Assembly (NCBI GenBank): GCA_017999645.1
Contig: JAGNLJ010000003.1
Span: 62,001-126,000 of the forward strand
Direction: 5' to 3'
DNA: 64,000 nucleotides
Source: Alphaproteobacteria bacterium
Lineage (GTDB): Bacteria > Pseudomonadota > Alphaproteobacteria > Micavibrionales > Micavibrionaceae
The position numbers and the translations under genes were made by a program. Shown piece by piece: positions 53,387 to 62,633 of the stretch. Numbering within the stretch: the stretch's first letter is position 1; each line of letters starts with the position of its first letter. The notes beneath the pieces were generated by a model, which was not told the origin of the DNA, did not search any database, and was given only the letters and a program-made list of their open reading frames with translations.

Positions 53387-55605
53387 AAGAAATTTTGCGG
53401 ATCGATATCAACCTGCACACGCACATTCGACGGCAGCTTGATTTTATCCAGCCACGTGCCGATCTGCTTCTGGATATTCACGTCCTTGTCGGCGCGAACC
53501 AGCAGGCGGAAACGGTATTTACCGCGCAGACGCGCAAACGGTGCGGGCGCCGGGCCAAGCGTTTGAATACCCTGATCCTGCGGTGCCGTGCGGCCCAGCT
53601 CCTTCGCGATGTGCAAGGCTTCGGCTTCGTCGCGCCCTGAAACGATGATGCCCGCAAGACGGCTGTAAGGCGGCATGTCAGCGAGTTTGCGCTCGTGCGC
53701 TTCTACTTCCAGGAATTTATCCCGTGCCTCGTACGCCAGCGCCCGCATGATGCCATGCTCCGGCATAAAGGTCTGGAGATAGACCGTGCCCTTTTTCTCT
53801 TCACGGCCCGCACGGCCTGCGACCTGATGCAACAATTGATATGTGCGCTCGGCGGCGCGAAGTTCGCCACCATTCAAGCCCAGATCGGCGTCAATCACAC
53901 CAACGAGGGTCAGGTTCGGGAAATGGTGCCCTTTGGCGATAATCTGCGTGCCGACAATGATATCGACTTTCCTGTCACGTATATCCTGCAGCATCTCACG
54001 GAGCTTTTCATTGCTCTCGGCCGTGTCACTGGCCAGCAACATCGTCCGCGCGTCTGGGAAATATGCTTTTACCTCCTCAATGATACGCTCCACGCCCGGA
54101 CCACACGCTGCGAAAGAATTTTCGTCGTTGCATTCCGGACAGGCTTTCGGCGGCTTCATATTGTAGCCGCAATGATGGCACTGCAGCAGGCTGCCCTTCT
54201 TATGCTCCACCAGCCACGCTGTGCAGCGCGGACAATTCAATCTGTGGCCACACGTGCGGCAAAGCGTCAGCGGTGCATATCCCCGGCGATTTAAGAAAAG
54301 AAGAACCTGCTCGCCGTTTTGTACCGTCTCGGCAATCGCATTCTTCAGTGTCGGCGAAATGAAATGCTGACGCTCGGGCTTGTCCTCGCGCAAATCGATC
54401 AAATGAATGTCGGGAAGACGCGCACCGCCGAAACGGTCCGGCAGGTGCAGGTGATCGTAGCGCCCGCTCCACGCATTATGCACGGTCTCCAGCGACGGCG
54501 TCGCGGAAACCAGAACGACCGGGATCTTTCCAAGATGTGCGCGCACCACAGCCATGTCCCGCGCGTTGTAGATGATGCCTTCCTCCTGCTTGAAAGCGGG
54601 ATCATGCTCTTCATCAATTATAATAAGGCCCAGATCGTTATAAGGCAGGAACAAAGCCGAACGAGCGCCGACAATCACGCGTGTATGGCCCTCCGCCACG
54701 CCGCGCCACGTTGCTTTACGCTGCCCCGGGGGCAATGCGGAATGCCAGAGCGCAGGCGCGCATCCGAAACGCGATTTGAAACGATCCAGAAATGCGTTCG
54801 ACAGCGCAATCTCGGGCAGAAGAATGAGCACCTGTTTGTCACGGCGCAGCGCCTCGGCCACGGCTTCGAAATAAACTTCGGTCTTGCCCGCGCCGGTAAC
54901 GCCATCCAGCAGCGATGCGTTATAACCGCCCTGCTCCACCGCAGTTTTTAAACGGTCGGCAACGGCCTGCTGGTCATCCGAAAGCGTGGCGCTCTTGCGA
55001 TCCGGATCAGGCGCGCGGCACGGCGCAGCGGAAAAAATTTCCACAGCTTCCAGCAATCCTTTTTTCGCCATGGTTTTGACGACGGAGGATGAGCACCCCG
55101 CCATGTCGGCAATCTCGGCGGCTCGTTTCGCATGACCGTCTTTCAGCACATCGAAAATTTTCCGGTGCGCGGGCGAAAGCTTCGCAGGAATATGAGGAAC
55201 GATTTTATACGCTGTGACAGGTTTCGGTTTTTCCAGCGCGCCGGGAACGCTAAGCGACATTTTCAAAACCGAACCTTTCGGGTTCATTGTGTAAGATGCG
55301 ACCCAGTCAATGAACTTGCGCTGCGCTTCCGGCATCGGCGGCAATCCATAAGAAGAAATCACGGCCTTGAGTTTTTCCGGCGCGACCATTCCTTCCGCCT
55401 CGCCCCAGACCACACCTGGAATTTCCCGCTTGCCCAGCGGCACACAGACATAATCGCCGTCCTGAGCCTCCAGCCCTGGCGGCAGGATATAGTCATAGGC
55501 CTTGTCGACCGGATACGGGACCAGCACGCGCCGCGCCGCCCCCGTCTCCACGGAAGGAGACGGCAGGCCAAGGTCCAAAGTCGCGGATCCGGCCTTGTTT
55601 GACAT
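53383..55605 (-). CDS. priA: Primosomal protein N' (PriA)
   Basis: Replication-restart helicase of 740 residues. Helicase motifs DGVTGAGKTEVYFEA (Walker A, about 238-252), IDEEHDPAFKQEEG (DEEH, Walker B), VSATPSLET and GRAGREEKKG are present. The zinc-binding Cys region has CRTCGHRLNCPRC and CHHCGYNMKPPKACPEC. The N-terminal 3'-binding domain starts RVLVPYPVDKAYDY. Start 55605 was used. Confidence 0.96.
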   Translation of the reverse strand: MSNKAGSATLDLGLPSPSVETGAARRVLVPYPVDKAYDYILPPGLEAQDGDYVCVPLGKREIPGVVWGEAEGMVAPEKLKAVISSYGLPPMPEAQRKFIDWVASYTMNPKGSVLKMSLSVPGALEKPKPVTAYKIVPHIPAKLSPAHRKIFDVLKDGHAKRAAEIADMAGCSSSVVKTMAKKGLLEAVEIFSAAPCRAPDPDRKSATLSDDQQAVADRLKTAVEQGGYNASLLDGVTGAGKTEVYFEAVAEALRRDKQVLILLPEIALSNAFLDRFKSRFGCAPALWHSALPPGQRKATWRGVAEGHTRVIVGARSALFLPYNDLGLIIIDEEHDPAFKQEEGIIYNARDMAVVRAHLGKIPVVLVSATPSLETVHNAWSGRYDHLHLPDRFGGARLPDIHLIDLREDKPERQHFISPTLKNAIAETVQNGEQVLLFLNRRGYAPLTLCRTCGHRLNCPRCTAWLVEHKKGSLLQCHHCGYNMKPPKACPECNDENSFAACGPGVERIIEEVKAYFPDARTMLLASDTAESNEKLREMLQDIRDRKVDIIVGTQIIAKGHHFPNLTLVGVIDADLGLNGGELRAAERTYQLLHQVAGRAGREEKKGTVYLQTFMPEHGIMRALAYEARDKFLEVEAHERKLADMPPYSRLAGIIVSGRDEAEALHIAKELGRTAPQDQGIQTLGPAPAPFARLRGKYRFRLLVRADKDVNIQKQIGTWLDKIKLPSNVRVQVDIDPQNFF

Positions 55606-55712
55606 ATTATAAATCCAGTTTTATAGTGCTTCCCTCAAGTATAAAACAAGGGGGGCACCCGTTGAAAAATTCAGGGACTTTATCCCGAGTTTTTCTTGGC
55701 TGTCGGAAAAAC

Positions 55713-56366
55713 ATGGACTGGTCTTTATTAAAGAGCATGAGAAGCATTTTTGATCGCTTCAACAAAAGCGCAGCTCCGGAACCCGTGCCAGTCCCTGAAC
55801 CGACGATTGAATATAAGCCCCTGACTCTGATCGATGGATTCGGCGCATTCCAAAACATCAGGAAAATCGCGCAACACATCATCAAGACGACCAAAATGAA
55901 CCCGGACAGCCGTAAAGCGGTCGCGCATGCCTGGTATAGACTGGCCGAGGCAATCGGATGCGCCTACTGGGCAGCCGAAAGAAGCGGCAATAATAACCGC
56001 AACGATTTTCTAAAACTTTACAGCATCGCTTCAGAAATCGGCGACAAGCTGGACACAGATCTGGGTTTCGTTTTTCAGGACCTGTCAGAAGAAGACCGCG
56101 ACTTTTTAAAAGAGCACGGAAACAGGACACTTAAGAAAATAAATCAATTCCTGTGCACGCTCCCCCTGGACAGAAACACCATGCGCGCTGACCTGAATAG
56201 CCGGGATAGCACGAAAGGCGATGTGCTCCTTTTTAAACCTTACCAGTTCAGGGCTAAGGACAGGCCGGACCTGAGCGATGTGCATTCTTACATCGCCATA
56301 TTAACCGACCCGTCAGACTTATCGCAACAGAGCGTAAGCTACGAATATACGCCGCGCGGCGCTTGA
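55713..56366 (+). CDS. Orphan protein, 217 aa
   Basis: Not recognised. ATG 55713 gives MDWSLLKSMRSIFDRFNKS. A longer frame begins at 55599 but its first 38 residues look non-coding and overlap the priA start region. The body is helical and amphipathic (for example AQHIIKTTKMNPDSRKAVAH) with no membrane segment. It could be a lineage-specific cytoplasmic protein. Confidence 0.55.
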   Translation: MDWSLLKSMRSIFDRFNKSAAPEPVPVPEPTIEYKPLTLIDGFGAFQNIRKIAQHIIKTTKMNPDSRKAVAHAWYRLAEAIGCAYWAAERSGNNNRNDFLKLYSIASEIGDKLDTDLGFVFQDLSEEDRDFLKEHGNRTLKKINQFLCTLPLDRNTMRADLNSRDSTKGDVLLFKPYQFRAKDRPDLSDVHSYIAILTDPSDLSQQSVSYEYTPRGA

Positions 56367-56418
56367 ATTCCCACGCCCATCCTGCAAGACTCCTGGGGAA
56401 CAACAGGCGCGTGCTTTC

Positions 56419-56976
56419 ATGACGTTACCCGATATCCTGGCGATTTCCGCAATAGCCCTTATTCTCCTCTTCTTTTTTAATTTCGATTACCACGCGCGCA
56501 AATTCGGGGTCAGCACATCGCACAGCTCGCGCATCGCGTGCCGCATCATCATCCAGGAAATTGAAAATCTTTTCCCGCGCGATGCCAAAATCATCATCAC
56601 CGATCCCGGCTGCGGCTCCGGCGGCCTGGCCCGCGCCATCGCCCGCCATTTTCCAAACGCGCAAGTCACCGGACTGGAGCTTTCACCGCTCCCCTACTGG
56701 ACGGGACGCGTTCGCCTCGCCTTGTCCGGCCTGCGCAACGCCCGCCTCCTGAGCGAGGATTTTTTCGCTTATGATCTATCCGCCTCGGACATCGTGGTGA
56801 CGTTCCTGCCCGCGCCGGTGCTGGCGCGGCTGGAGCCGAAACTGAAAAAAGAAATGAAACCGGGAGCGGTCCTGCTCTCCAATGCCTTCCGCATGCCGGA
56901 AGGATGGACGCCCTATAAAACACTGCCTCTTGAAAAAATTTTAAAAAGGCAGCTTTATTGCTACAGAATTACCTGA
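56419..56976 (+). CDS. Membrane-anchored class I methyltransferase
   Basis: A 185-residue protein with one N-terminal membrane helix (about residues 5-22, [17 protein letters not shown]) and a Rossmann methyltransferase fold. The SAM motif I is [18 protein letters not shown] (about 58-75) and the acidic VTGLELSP loop follows. The substrate is unknown, probably at the inner-membrane surface. A transaldolase gene follows. Confidence 0.78.
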   Translation: MTLPDILAISAIALILLFFFNFDYHARKFGVSTSHSSRIACRIIIQEIENLFPRDAKIIITDPGCGSGGLARAIARHFPNAQVTGLELSPLPYWTGRVRLALSGLRNARLLSEDFFAYDLSASDIVVTFLPAPVLARLEPKLKKEMKPGAVLLSNAFRMPEGWTPYKTLPLEKILKRQLYCYRIT

Positions 56977-57010
56977 TACGACTTTTTCATCAAAACAAAA
57001 GGGCAGCGCC

Positions 57011-57667
57011 ATGAAATTCTTCGTCGACACCGCCGATATTAAAGAGATCAGGGATCTCGCCTCGACAGGCCTGCTGGACGGCGTGACGACCAACCCCTCG
57101 CTCATCGCCAAATCGGGCAAACAATTCATCCCGCTCATCGAGGAAATCTGCGGCGTGGTCAAAGGTCCGGTCAGCGCCGAAGTCGCCGCCACCGATTACC
57201 CGACCATGATCAAGGAAGGCAAGAAACTCGCCGCCATCGCCGACAACGTGGCGGTGAAGGTTCCGCTCACGCCTGATGGCCTCAAAGTCTGCAAGGAACT
57301 CACCGATGCAGGCACGATGGTCAACGTGACGCTCTGCTTTTCCCCCGCGCAGGCCATTTTAGCCGCCAAGGCAGGCGCGACATTCGTATCGCCTTTCGTC
57401 GGACGTCTGGATGATATCGGCGAGGACGGCCTCACCCTCATCCAGGACATCGTGACCATCTACAGCAACTACGATTATTTCGATACGCAGGTCCTCGTCG
57501 CCTCGGTCCGCAACCCGGTCCACATCATCGAATCGGCAAAAATGGGCGCCCATGTCGCCACCTGCCCGCCGGACACGATCCGGATGCTGTATAAGCATCC
57601 CCTCACCGATAAAGGCCTGGCCGCCTTTGTTGAAGACTGGAAGAAAACGGGCCAGTCCATCCTGTAG
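57011..57667 (+). CDS. Transaldolase/fructose-6-phosphate aldolase family
   Basis: A 218-residue TalC/MipB-type protein forming a Schiff base through K83 in [11 protein letters not shown]. It begins [18 protein letters not shown], with [11 protein letters not shown] near residues 26-36. This short type can be either a transaldolase (pentose phosphate pathway) or a fructose-6-phosphate aldolase. The residues that separate them cannot be read with certainty here. Confidence 0.93.
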   Translation: MKFFVDTADIKEIRDLASTGLLDGVTTNPSLIAKSGKQFIPLIEEICGVVKGPVSAEVAATDYPTMIKEGKKLAAIADNVAVKVPLTPDGLKVCKELTDAGTMVNVTLCFSPAQAILAAKAGATFVSPFVGRLDDIGEDGLTLIQDIVTIYSNYDYFDTQVLVASVRNPVHIIESAKMGAHVATCPPDTIRMLYKHPLTDKGLAAFVEDWKKTGQSIL

Positions 57668-57685
57668 ATGAACCCTACAGTTTTG

Positions 57686-57714
57686 TTGACATAAAGCGAT
57701 TCCCCGCTTAAAAG
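57686..57714 (+). promoter_or_regulatory. Sigma70-like promoter of the orphan cluster
   Basis: TTGACA (57686-57691) and TAAAAG (57709-57714) are separated by 17 bases, 35 bases before the orphan gene ATG. The -10 box is weak. Confidence 0.5.
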
Positions 57715-57748
57715 GGAAAAAAAGAAAATCTTAATAGGGAGAGTTAAC

Positions 57749-58066
57749 ATGGCAAATGTTATAGATGCCGATGATGTTGTAACCGTAACACCGAACACGG
57801 TGGCACAAAAAACTGATAAGTTTCAAGGCTGGGGAGAAACTGCAGAAACCAGGGGCATTTACGTCCAGGCTTTCGTTTCCACAACCCAGCATGGGTTCCC
57901 TCCAAATGTGCAGCAAAAAAGCGAACTGGATGAACTCAGAGTCTTCGAAAATTTGAAACTGGTCTTCCATTCCAGCGCAGCAGACAAACCTGCTTTAACG
58001 CAAGAACAAAGAACTGTCATTAAATCGGTTCTGGGCAACCATGCCCATCTCACTGCGCATTTGTAA
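57749..58066 (+). CDS. Orphan protein, 105 aa
   Basis: Not recognised. A polar protein with a Gly/Glu/Thr-containing start and no membrane or signal segment. The ribosome-binding site is GGGAGAG ahead of ATG 57749. It is the first of three orphan genes in a row, with 18-bp gaps between them. Confidence 0.6.
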   Translation: MANVIDADDVVTVTPNTVAQKTDKFQGWGETAETRGIYVQAFVSTTQHGFPPNVQQKSELDELRVFENLKLVFHSSAADKPALTQEQRTVIKSVLGNHAHLTAHL

Positions 58067-58084
58067 TTTAAGCGAGGTCATCAC

Positions 58085-58492
58085 ATGACACAGGCATTGA
58101 CACAAACTTTATCCTCTCAATTCGAAGCAAAAACGGAAACCCGCACTTATCATGGCTGGGAGGGTGACCGATACACCGGTAAATTGAAAAGCAGAGACGG
58201 GACAATCTATTCTTTTTCAGTTGTCACAGACATTGATTTCCTGAAATACATGCGCTCTTTCACTACCCGCCTAAAGCACGCATACATGGACAAAGATTCA
58301 GGAATTCACCAGCTCAGGGTTTCAACCAATGGCGCAGGCGAAGACATGGGAAGAGACATACTGTGCTTTTTTGATGGCGGATGGCTGGTCGGAAAAAAAC
58401 CCGAAACAGCAGAACATCATGCAATTATTGAAGCGCTCATAAGCGCGTTTCCCCGGCCCTCGCCGCGCCCGACTATCGCGGCAGCCCCCTAA
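58085..58492 (+). CDS. Orphan protein, 135 aa, related to the next gene
   Basis: Not recognised, but it aligns with the 172-aa product downstream: YTGKLKSRDGT with ITGTITDGTT, DKDSG with DKESG, GGWLVGKKPET with GGHWVNGFKPDT. It is the middle gene of the three-gene set. No signal peptide. The shared pattern suggests a small beta-rich domain. Confidence 0.6.
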   Translation: MTQALTQTLSSQFEAKTETRTYHGWEGDRYTGKLKSRDGTIYSFSVVTDIDFLKYMRSFTTRLKHAYMDKDSGIHQLRVSTNGAGEDMGRDILCFFDGGWLVGKKPETAEHHAIIEALISAFPRPSPRPTIAAAP

Positions 58493-58510
58493 ACTCTGAG
58501 GGAAAATTGC

Positions 58511-59029
58511 ATGACCGAGGAACCTGAAGCCATTCCGCAACCCGCTCAAAGCGCCACCCCGACGCAGCAATTCACAATAGCGAATGCTGAAATAAAACCT
58601 ATCAGCGGGCATTCCAATAAAATTACAGGCACCATCACGGATGGCACAACGACTCATGCCTTTTGGATCATGGCCAGCGATCGCTTCGATCCATTCATGA
58701 AAAAACTATGGCCCCAGAACCCAACTAATATCGACAAGGAATCAGGAGCGGTACTGCTGGTGGTTTATGAAGGTGCTACGCAAGATCGCCCCCTGCTTCA
58801 GTCTGAAGGCGGCCATTGGGTAAACGGATTTAAGCCAGACACGGGAACCTCTGAAACTGTCGAAACTAAAAAAGCGATCATGGCAGCGTTCGCCACCCAG
58901 CTTTCTCCCCATATAGAAAGAATAAAGGCCGAAAAAAAGGCCGCAGAGGAAGCCGCAGCAGAGGCTGCAAAGAATAAGGCTGCTGTAACGCCCACCGAAG
59001 AAAAACAAGAACCCGCCCCTATTTTGTGA
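58511..59029 (+). CDS. Orphan protein, 172 aa, related to the previous gene
   Basis: A paralogue of the 135-aa product with an added C-terminal Ala/Glu/Lys-rich helical tail (AEKKAAEEAAAEAAKNKAA, about residues 140-160) that may form a coiled coil. The core covers about residues 35-135. It ends 12 bp before the DUF484 gene. Function unknown. Confidence 0.6.
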   Translation: MTEEPEAIPQPAQSATPTQQFTIANAEIKPISGHSNKITGTITDGTTTHAFWIMASDRFDPFMKKLWPQNPTNIDKESGAVLLVVYEGATQDRPLLQSEGGHWVNGFKPDTGTSETVETKKAIMAAFATQLSPHIERIKAEKKAAEEAAAEAAKNKAAVTPTEEKQEPAPIL

Positions 59030-59041
59030 TAAACTTCCGGG

Positions 59042-59752
59042 ATGAGTGAATCGAATTTATCCCCTGCCCCGGAAGCCCCCATGAACGCAGACGATATCAT
59101 CGAGTATCTGCGCAAGAACCCTAAATTCCTCCAGCAGAACCCCGAGGCGATGGACCTCCTCGTCCCGCCGAAAACAGAGGCCGGCAAGGGCGTCGCCGAC
59201 TTCCAGAATTACATGATCCAGCGCCTGAAGGCCGACAAGGAACAGGTCATCACGACCACGCGCGAAATCGTCGAGAACAGCCGCGCCAACATGAACAACC
59301 AGCAGCGCGTACACAAGGCCGTGCTACGCCTGCTCGAGTCGAACAATTTCGAGGATTTCATCCAGAGCATCACGATGGATCTCGCGACCATTCTTGATGT
59401 CGACATCGCCGTGTTCGTCGTTGAATCGAACGGCAACGAAATTCCGCACATCCATACCTCGGGCGTACGCGTCATCCCGCCCGGCACGGTCGATAAATGG
59501 ATGGCAGAAAAGAACGTGATGCTGCAGGATAATATTTCAGGCATCGAGGCGATTTACGGCGGCGGCGCGGCGCTGGTGAAATCCCAGATCCTCCTGCGCG
59601 TCGATATCTCCATGAACACGCCGCCCGCCATCCTCGCCTTCGGCAGCCGCGACGCAGGCATGTTCCAGGAAGGCCAGGCGACCGACCAGGTTTTATTCCT
59701 CGCCCGCGTGATCGAACGGTGCTTCCGCTCATGGCTGAATCTGCCCATATAA
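59042..59752 (+). CDS. DUF484 family protein
   Basis: A 236-residue protein with an N-terminal helical region (NADDIIEYLRKNPKFLQQNP) and a GAF-like domain (about residues 95-230), the usual make-up of DUF484. These genes typically sit directly upstream of xerC, as here. The biochemical function is unknown. It overlaps the xerC start by 22 bases, supporting co-translation. Confidence 0.85.
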   Translation: MSESNLSPAPEAPMNADDIIEYLRKNPKFLQQNPEAMDLLVPPKTEAGKGVADFQNYMIQRLKADKEQVITTTREIVENSRANMNNQQRVHKAVLRLLESNNFEDFIQSITMDLATILDVDIAVFVVESNGNEIPHIHTSGVRVIPPGTVDKWMAEKNVMLQDNISGIEAIYGGGAALVKSQILLRVDISMNTPPAILAFGSRDAGMFQEGQATDQVLFLARVIERCFRSWLNLPI

Positions 59753-60684
59753 AAAACGACGTCATTATTCTCTGCGCGCCTGATCTTCAGAAGCAATTGC
59801 AGGACTGGCAGACTTATCTCAAATCCGAGAAAAACGTTTCGCGCCACACGCTCCGCGCCTATGCGGGCGACATCACGCATTTCCTGAAATTCATGAATGG
59901 CCATATCGGCAAACCGGTTTCGATTGGTGATCTGTCGGACGCAGGCATCCGCGAATTCCGCGCATGGTTATCCCGCAAGGCGATGGACGGCACATCGAAC
60001 GCCTCGCGTGCGCGATCATTATCGGGTGTCAAAAATTTCCTGAGCTGGCTGGACAAGCACGGCGTCATGCACAACGCAGCGATTGAATCGCTGCGCTCGC
60101 CGAAACTGCCGCATAAAATCCCGCGGCCCCTGCATGAAATACAGGCGCGGAATGTACTGGAATCCGCGCAGGACCTCGCAAAAGAGGACTGGGTCGGGCG
60201 GCGCGACCGCGCGCTGTTCACGCTGCTCTATGGCTGCGGCCTGCGGATCGACGAAGCGCTCTCTCTAAATCTCGGCGACATGCCGCGCGACGGTTATCTG
60301 CGCGTCACGGGTAAAGGGCGAAAAGAACGCCAGGTGCCGGTGATCGAGATCGTCGAAAAAAATCTGGGCCTATATCTGGAATCCTGCCCCTTCCCGGCAG
60401 AAGATGGCCGCGCGATTTTCCTCGGCACCAAGGGCGAGCGTTTAAATCAGGGCGTCGCACAGAAAGCCATGCGGAATTTGCGCACCATGCTCGGATTGCC
60501 GGAGAACGCGACGCCGCACGCCCTGCGCCACAGCTTCGCCACGCATTTATTGCAGAACGGTGCGAATTTGCGCGAAATCCAGGAACTGCTCGGCCATGCG
60601 TCCCTCAGCACCACGCAGCGCTACACCGAGATCAACGCGGAAGAATTGCTGAAAATCTACAGGGCCTCGCACCCACGGGCTTAA
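59731..60684 (+). CDS. xerC: Site-specific tyrosine recombinase XerC
   Basis: Chromosome-dimer resolution recombinase of 317 residues. The catalytic residues are in the family positions: LYGCGLRIDEALSL (Arg), GKGRKERQVPV (Lys), HALRHSFATH (His/Arg), ELLGHASLSTTQRY (His and nucleophile Tyr). The N-terminal SAM-like domain is LRAYAGDITHFLKFM. ATG 59731 was chosen; a GTG at 59719 extends it by 4 residues. The DUF484 context marks it as housekeeping rather than a mobile integrase. Its stop overlaps the convergent gene by 4 bp. Confidence 0.94.
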   Translation: MAESAHIKNDVIILCAPDLQKQLQDWQTYLKSEKNVSRHTLRAYAGDITHFLKFMNGHIGKPVSIGDLSDAGIREFRAWLSRKAMDGTSNASRARSLSGVKNFLSWLDKHGVMHNAAIESLRSPKLPHKIPRPLHEIQARNVLESAQDLAKEDWVGRRDRALFTLLYGCGLRIDEALSLNLGDMPRDGYLRVTGKGRKERQVPVIEIVEKNLGLYLESCPFPAEDGRAIFLGTKGERLNQGVAQKAMRNLRTMLGLPENATPHALRHSFATHLLQNGANLREIQELLGHASLSTTQRYTEINAEELLKIYRASHPRA

Positions 60685-61154
60685 AACCAGCCCCAAGAAA
60701 ACCGGGCAATAAGATAAATCTTTATTAAAGATAAAAAGAGAATTGTAAGCAGCGTGCCAAATAAAGCTCGCCCAAAATGATCTAGAATTTCAAGCCGTTT
60801 ATAAGGAACATTTTCAAGGCCGCTCAACTTCCTAAGTCTTACTACACACCAGCAGTAAGTATATATGTAGACAAGAAAAGCGGATGGCAGAAAGGCATAA
60901 AATACCAACGTAGCATCACTTGTCATTGCCGGGAAAAAATCAGAGAAAAAGAGATTCGCAATCGGAACGGCAAAATAAAAACCATCCAATATAGATCCAT
61001 TTGGCGTCACATAAGTATTGCAAAAATATTCATAAACATTTTCATGGTCAGGCCTTAAAGCAATGGCAACTTTATATTGCAAAATAACGAGTGCCGGTAT
61101 AGCTAAAGCCATTATCCCGGCAAATGCGGTAATCACAAAATCTTCCGGTGTCAT
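60681..61154 (-). CDS. Membrane protein of unknown function coupled to lpd
   Basis: A 157-residue protein with about four hydrophobic segments (residues 8-30, 60-75, 85-105 and 130-152). No motif recognised. Its ATG overlaps the lpd stop by one base (TGATG), so it is probably translated from the lpd message. It is more AT-rich than lpd. Confidence 0.65.
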   Translation of the reverse strand: MTPEDFVITAFAGIMALAIPALVILQYKVAIALRPDHENVYEYFCNTYVTPNGSILDGFYFAVPIANLFFSDFFPAMTSDATLVFYAFLPSAFLVYIYTYCWCVVRLRKLSGLENVPYKRLEILDHFGRALFGTLLTILFLSLIKIYLIARFSWGWF

Positions 61155-62545
61155 CAGATATGAATCGGCCGCTTGTGTACGGCCAACGCCGCCTCTTTCA
61201 CAACTTCTTCAAGCGTCGGGTGCGCGTGGCAGGTACGGGCGATATCTTCCGCCGTTAGATCGGCCTCCATCGCCAGAACAATCTCAGCAATCAACGTCCC
61301 CGCCTCCGGGCCGATGATGTGTGCGCCAAGCACGCGGTCGGTCCTGGCATCGGCCAGGATTTTCACGAAACCGTCGATTGCGCCCATCGCACGCGCGCGG
61401 CCATTGGCCATGAAGGGGAATTTCCCGGCACGATATTCTACGCCGTCTTTCTTGAGCTGCTCTTCCGTCTTGCCGACACTGGCGACTTCCGGATGCGTGT
61501 AAACCACGCTTGGGATTTTATCGTAATCAATATGCCCGCTCTGGCCCGCCAGCATTTCAGCGAGAATAACGCCCTCGTCCTCGGCCTTGTGGGCTAACAT
61601 CGGACCTTTGATCACGTCACCAATTGCATAAATGCCCTCGATCGAGGATTCAAAGAATTCATCCACTTCAACGCGCTTCCGCTCGTCCAGCTTCACGCCG
61701 GATTTTTCAAGACCCAGGCCATCCGTATAAGGCTTGCGACCAATGGCCATCAGCACGATCTCGGCGCCGAGTTTTTCCGCCTTGCCGCCCGCAGATGGCT
61801 CGACCATAAGCTCGACGCCCTTTCCCATGGCTTTCGCAGCCGTAACCTTGGAGGAAAGTTTGAATTCGATGCCCTGCTTTTTGAAAAGTTTCGCGGCTTC
61901 TTTGCGGAGTTCCTCATCCATGCCGGGCAGGATGTTGTCGAGGAATTCAATCACGGTGACTTTCGCACCCAGGCGACGCCACACCGTGCCCATTTCCAAA
62001 CCAATCACGCCGCCGCCAATAACAATCATCGTCTCCGGCACTTTTTCCAGCGCCAGCGCGCCGGTGGAGGAAACGATTTTCTTCTCGTCGATCTCGATGC
62101 CGGGCAGCGAGATAACATCCGAGCCCGTTGCGATCACGATATTGTCGCAATCATAAACCGTCCCGGCGACTTTCACTTTGCCGGCCGAAACGATCTCACC
62201 CGCGCCTTTCAGATGGGTGATTTTGTTTTTCTTGAAGAGGAATTCAATACCCTTGGTGTTTGAATTCACCACCTCGTCCTTGAACGCCATCATTTTTTTG
62301 AGGTTGACCGAAACGCGCCCCACTTCGACGCCCATATCGGCAAAATGATGTTCGGCGGATTCGAATTTTTCCGACGCACTCAGCAGCGCCTTCGAGGGGA
62401 TACAGCCGATATTCAGGCACGTGCCGCCGAGCGTCTCGCGCTTTTCGGCCACAGCCACCTTCATCCCCAGCTGGGCGCAGCGAATGGCGCACACATAACC
62501 GCCGGGACCGGCCCCGATCACGATGACATCGAATTTTTCTGACAT
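61154..62545 (-). CDS. lpd: Dihydrolipoyl dehydrogenase
   Basis: The E3 flavoprotein of 2-oxo-acid dehydrogenase complexes, 463 residues. FAD-binding GAGPGGYVCAIRCAQLG is at the N-terminus and the redox disulfide is in GGTCLNIGCIPSKALL (C41/C46). The NAD site MIVIGGGVIGLEMGTVWRRLG and the C-terminal CHAHPTLEEVVKEAA His-Glu pair are also present. Genes for the other complex subunits are outside the window. Confidence 0.97.
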   Translation of the reverse strand: MSEKFDVIVIGAGPGGYVCAIRCAQLGMKVAVAEKRETLGGTCLNIGCIPSKALLSASEKFESAEHHFADMGVEVGRVSVNLKKMMAFKDEVVNSNTKGIEFLFKKNKITHLKGAGEIVSAGKVKVAGTVYDCDNIVIATGSDVISLPGIEIDEKKIVSSTGALALEKVPETMIVIGGGVIGLEMGTVWRRLGAKVTVIEFLDNILPGMDEELRKEAAKLFKKQGIEFKLSSKVTAAKAMGKGVELMVEPSAGGKAEKLGAEIVLMAIGRKPYTDGLGLEKSGVKLDERKRVEVDEFFESSIEGIYAIGDVIKGPMLAHKAEDEGVILAEMLAGQSGHIDYDKIPSVVYTHPEVASVGKTEEQLKKDGVEYRAGKFPFMANGRARAMGAIDGFVKILADARTDRVLGAHIIGPEAGTLIAEIVLAMEADLTAEDIARTCHAHPTLEEVVKEAALAVHKRPIHI

Positions 62546-62633
62546 GATTTTCCCGCTGAAAGAGGAGTTTAAAGGCCCTTCTTATTTAGCGCAAACGGGG
62601 CCCTCAGGCAATATGCGGAAAAGCTATATAAGG

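Noticed and set aside
59731..60684. XerC as the integrase of a genomic island
   Set aside because: It lies directly after DUF484 in the normal chromosomal arrangement, has full XerC motifs and is far from the AT-rich genes.
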